Position numbers and translations under genes: made by a program. The notes under the pieces are model-generated. The model had not been told where the DNA came from. It made no database searches and saw only the letters and a program-made list of their open reading frames with translations. A DNA stretch of 6,657 nucleotides from positions 1 through 6,657 of the forward strand of contig JAILSA010000160.1 of assembly GCA_024697885.1 (NCBI GenBank). Direction: 5' to 3'. This DNA comes from Eubacterium sp. GTDB taxonomy: Bacteria; Bacillota; Clostridia; Lachnospirales; Lachnospiraceae. Below, piece by piece: positions 5,936 to 6,657 of the stretch. Position 1 is the stretch's first letter. The number at the start of each line of letters is the position of its first letter.

Positions 5936-6657
5936 ATGACAAATGATGAAAAAGAGCTATTAGACTCTCTAAGCGAGTCAGCTAAGACCAGATTCAAAAG
6001 TTTAACTGGTTCCGACAAGGAGCGTTTTTTAAAAAAAGCTGCTAGAGTAGCAGAAAAACTAGAAAGAAAAAAACTAGCTCAAGACAAACTGAAAAAGAAA
6101 AATGGCCAAAAAGGTAAATTAAAAAATGGTTTGAAAAAAGGGACCAAGGATGTGAAAGATGCAGCTTCTTATGCGAAAGAAGCACACAAGGCAGCTATTC
6201 AATATTTACTAGCTACTGGCAAAGTTGAGGGAGATGATGATAGGGATCTAAATGAAGATTCTTATAACGAAATGTCTAGTATGATGGATTTATATTCATC
6301 AAAGGATACCTTTGGTAAACCAAAAAACAATACACAAAGACAACCAGTAAGAGGTAGTTATTCATCTCCTGGGACTTCTAATTCTAGAAAAGAATTGAGA
6401 TTCAAAACATCTAAAAAAATGAGAAGAAATACCATTAGAAAAAAAGCATCTGGTTCTACTGGAAAAAAAGCATCGGATATAGTTAAGTCAATAGCTGATA
6501 AAAGCAAAGAGGTAGGAAAAGCATTAGCAAAGGTAATTAAAACCGCATTAAATCCGATTGTTTTAATATTCGGTTTTAGCTTGATTTTTATAGCAGCTAC
6601 TGTAGGTTGCATCGGAGCTGTTGTAGGTGCCGGTTCTGGAGCTGCTGCTTCTGGCGA
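5936..6657 (+). CDS. CD1108-like conjugation membrane protein, N-terminal part (3' truncated by window end)
   Basis: The frame is open for 240 codons from the ATG at 5936 to the window edge. Residues 1-90 are highly charged and Lys-rich, probably helical or coiled coil ('RFLKKAARVAEKLERKK'). A low-complexity Ser/Asn/Lys linker follows (about 110-180), then a second basic helix and a single hydrophobic segment at about 205-234 ('NPIVLIFGFSLIFIAATVG' followed by a Gly/Ala-rich stretch). Basic residues before this segment predict a cytoplasmic N-terminus. Layout and position directly after virB4 match the CD1108 family of clostridial mobile elements, whose unseen C-terminal part usually carries a cell-wall hydrolase (lysozyme-like and/or NlpC/P60) that opens peptidoglycan during mating. 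That hydrolase is not visible here. Only a weak GGGG (5925-5928) precedes the ATG, and the 2-nt gap suggests translation coupled to virB4. Confidence 0.8.
   Translation, partial: MTNDEKELLDSLSESAKTRFKSLTGSDKERFLKKAARVAEKLERKKLAQDKLKKKNGQKGKLKNGLKKGTKDVKDAASYAKEAHKAAIQYLLATGKVEGDDDRDLNEDSYNEMSSMMDLYSSKDTFGKPKNNTQRQPVRGSYSSPGTSNSRKELRFKTSKKMRRNTIRKKASGSTGKKASDIVKSIADKSKEVGKALAKVIKTALNPIVLIFGFSLIFIAATVGCIGAVVGAGSGAAASG

Noticed and set aside
6358..6612. Antisense open frame with hydrophobic stretches near the window end
   Set aside because: It is opposite the membrane segment and basic region of the CD1108-like gene. The hydrophobicity is a by-product of complementing Lys- and Ala-rich codons.
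1..6657. CRISPR array, tRNA/rRNA genes, insertion sequences, att sites, oriT
   Set aside because: No regularly spaced repeats, no cloverleaf or rRNA-like sequence, no transposase or terminal inverted repeats, and no relaxase-linked inverted repeat were seen. The window is almost fully coding on one strand.

Overview
This window is a segment of an integrative and conjugative (or conjugative-plasmid) transfer region from a low-GC Gram-positive bacterium. The AT-rich composition, AGA-rich arginine codons and strong AGGAGG-type ribosome binding sites point to Firmicutes. The protein families (a DUF4313-like protein, an ArdC-type polyvalent protein, a RadC-like JAB protein, VirB4/TraE and a CD1108-like membrane protein) resemble the Tn1549/CTn-type elements of gut Clostridia. 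Species and element boundaries cannot be read from this window: no integrase, relaxase, att site or origin is visible.

All convincing genes are on the + strand. Positions 1-45 are probably the tail of an upstream gene. A strong Rho-independent terminator-like hairpin (91-125) follows. An almost gapless gene run then begins at 145: a DUF4313-like protein (145-816), a 67-residue acidic small protein (836-1039), a 602-residue ArdC/zincin/nucleotidyltransferase fusion (1042-2850), a 44-residue small ORF overlapping both neighbours (2840-2974), a stand-alone RadC/JAB-domain protein (2961-3512), the T4SS ATPase VirB4 (3528-5933), and the start of a CD1108-like membrane protein cut off by the window end (5936-6657). 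Gaps are 2 to 19 nt or negative, so this looks like one transcriptional unit. No stretch over about 100 nt lacks a gene.

Functionally, the first part looks like a module for protecting or handling incoming DNA (ArdC-type ssDNA-binding/antirestriction domain plus metallopeptidase, RadC-like JAB protein, unknown small proteins). It is joined directly to mating-pair-formation genes (VirB4 and the CD1108-like protein). The most notable features are an exact GS-x10-D-x-D minimal-nucleotidyltransferase motif at the C-terminus of the ArdC protein, followed by an overlapping 44-residue ORF, and the terminator-like hairpin so close to the first gene that transcription of the run probably has to read through it.
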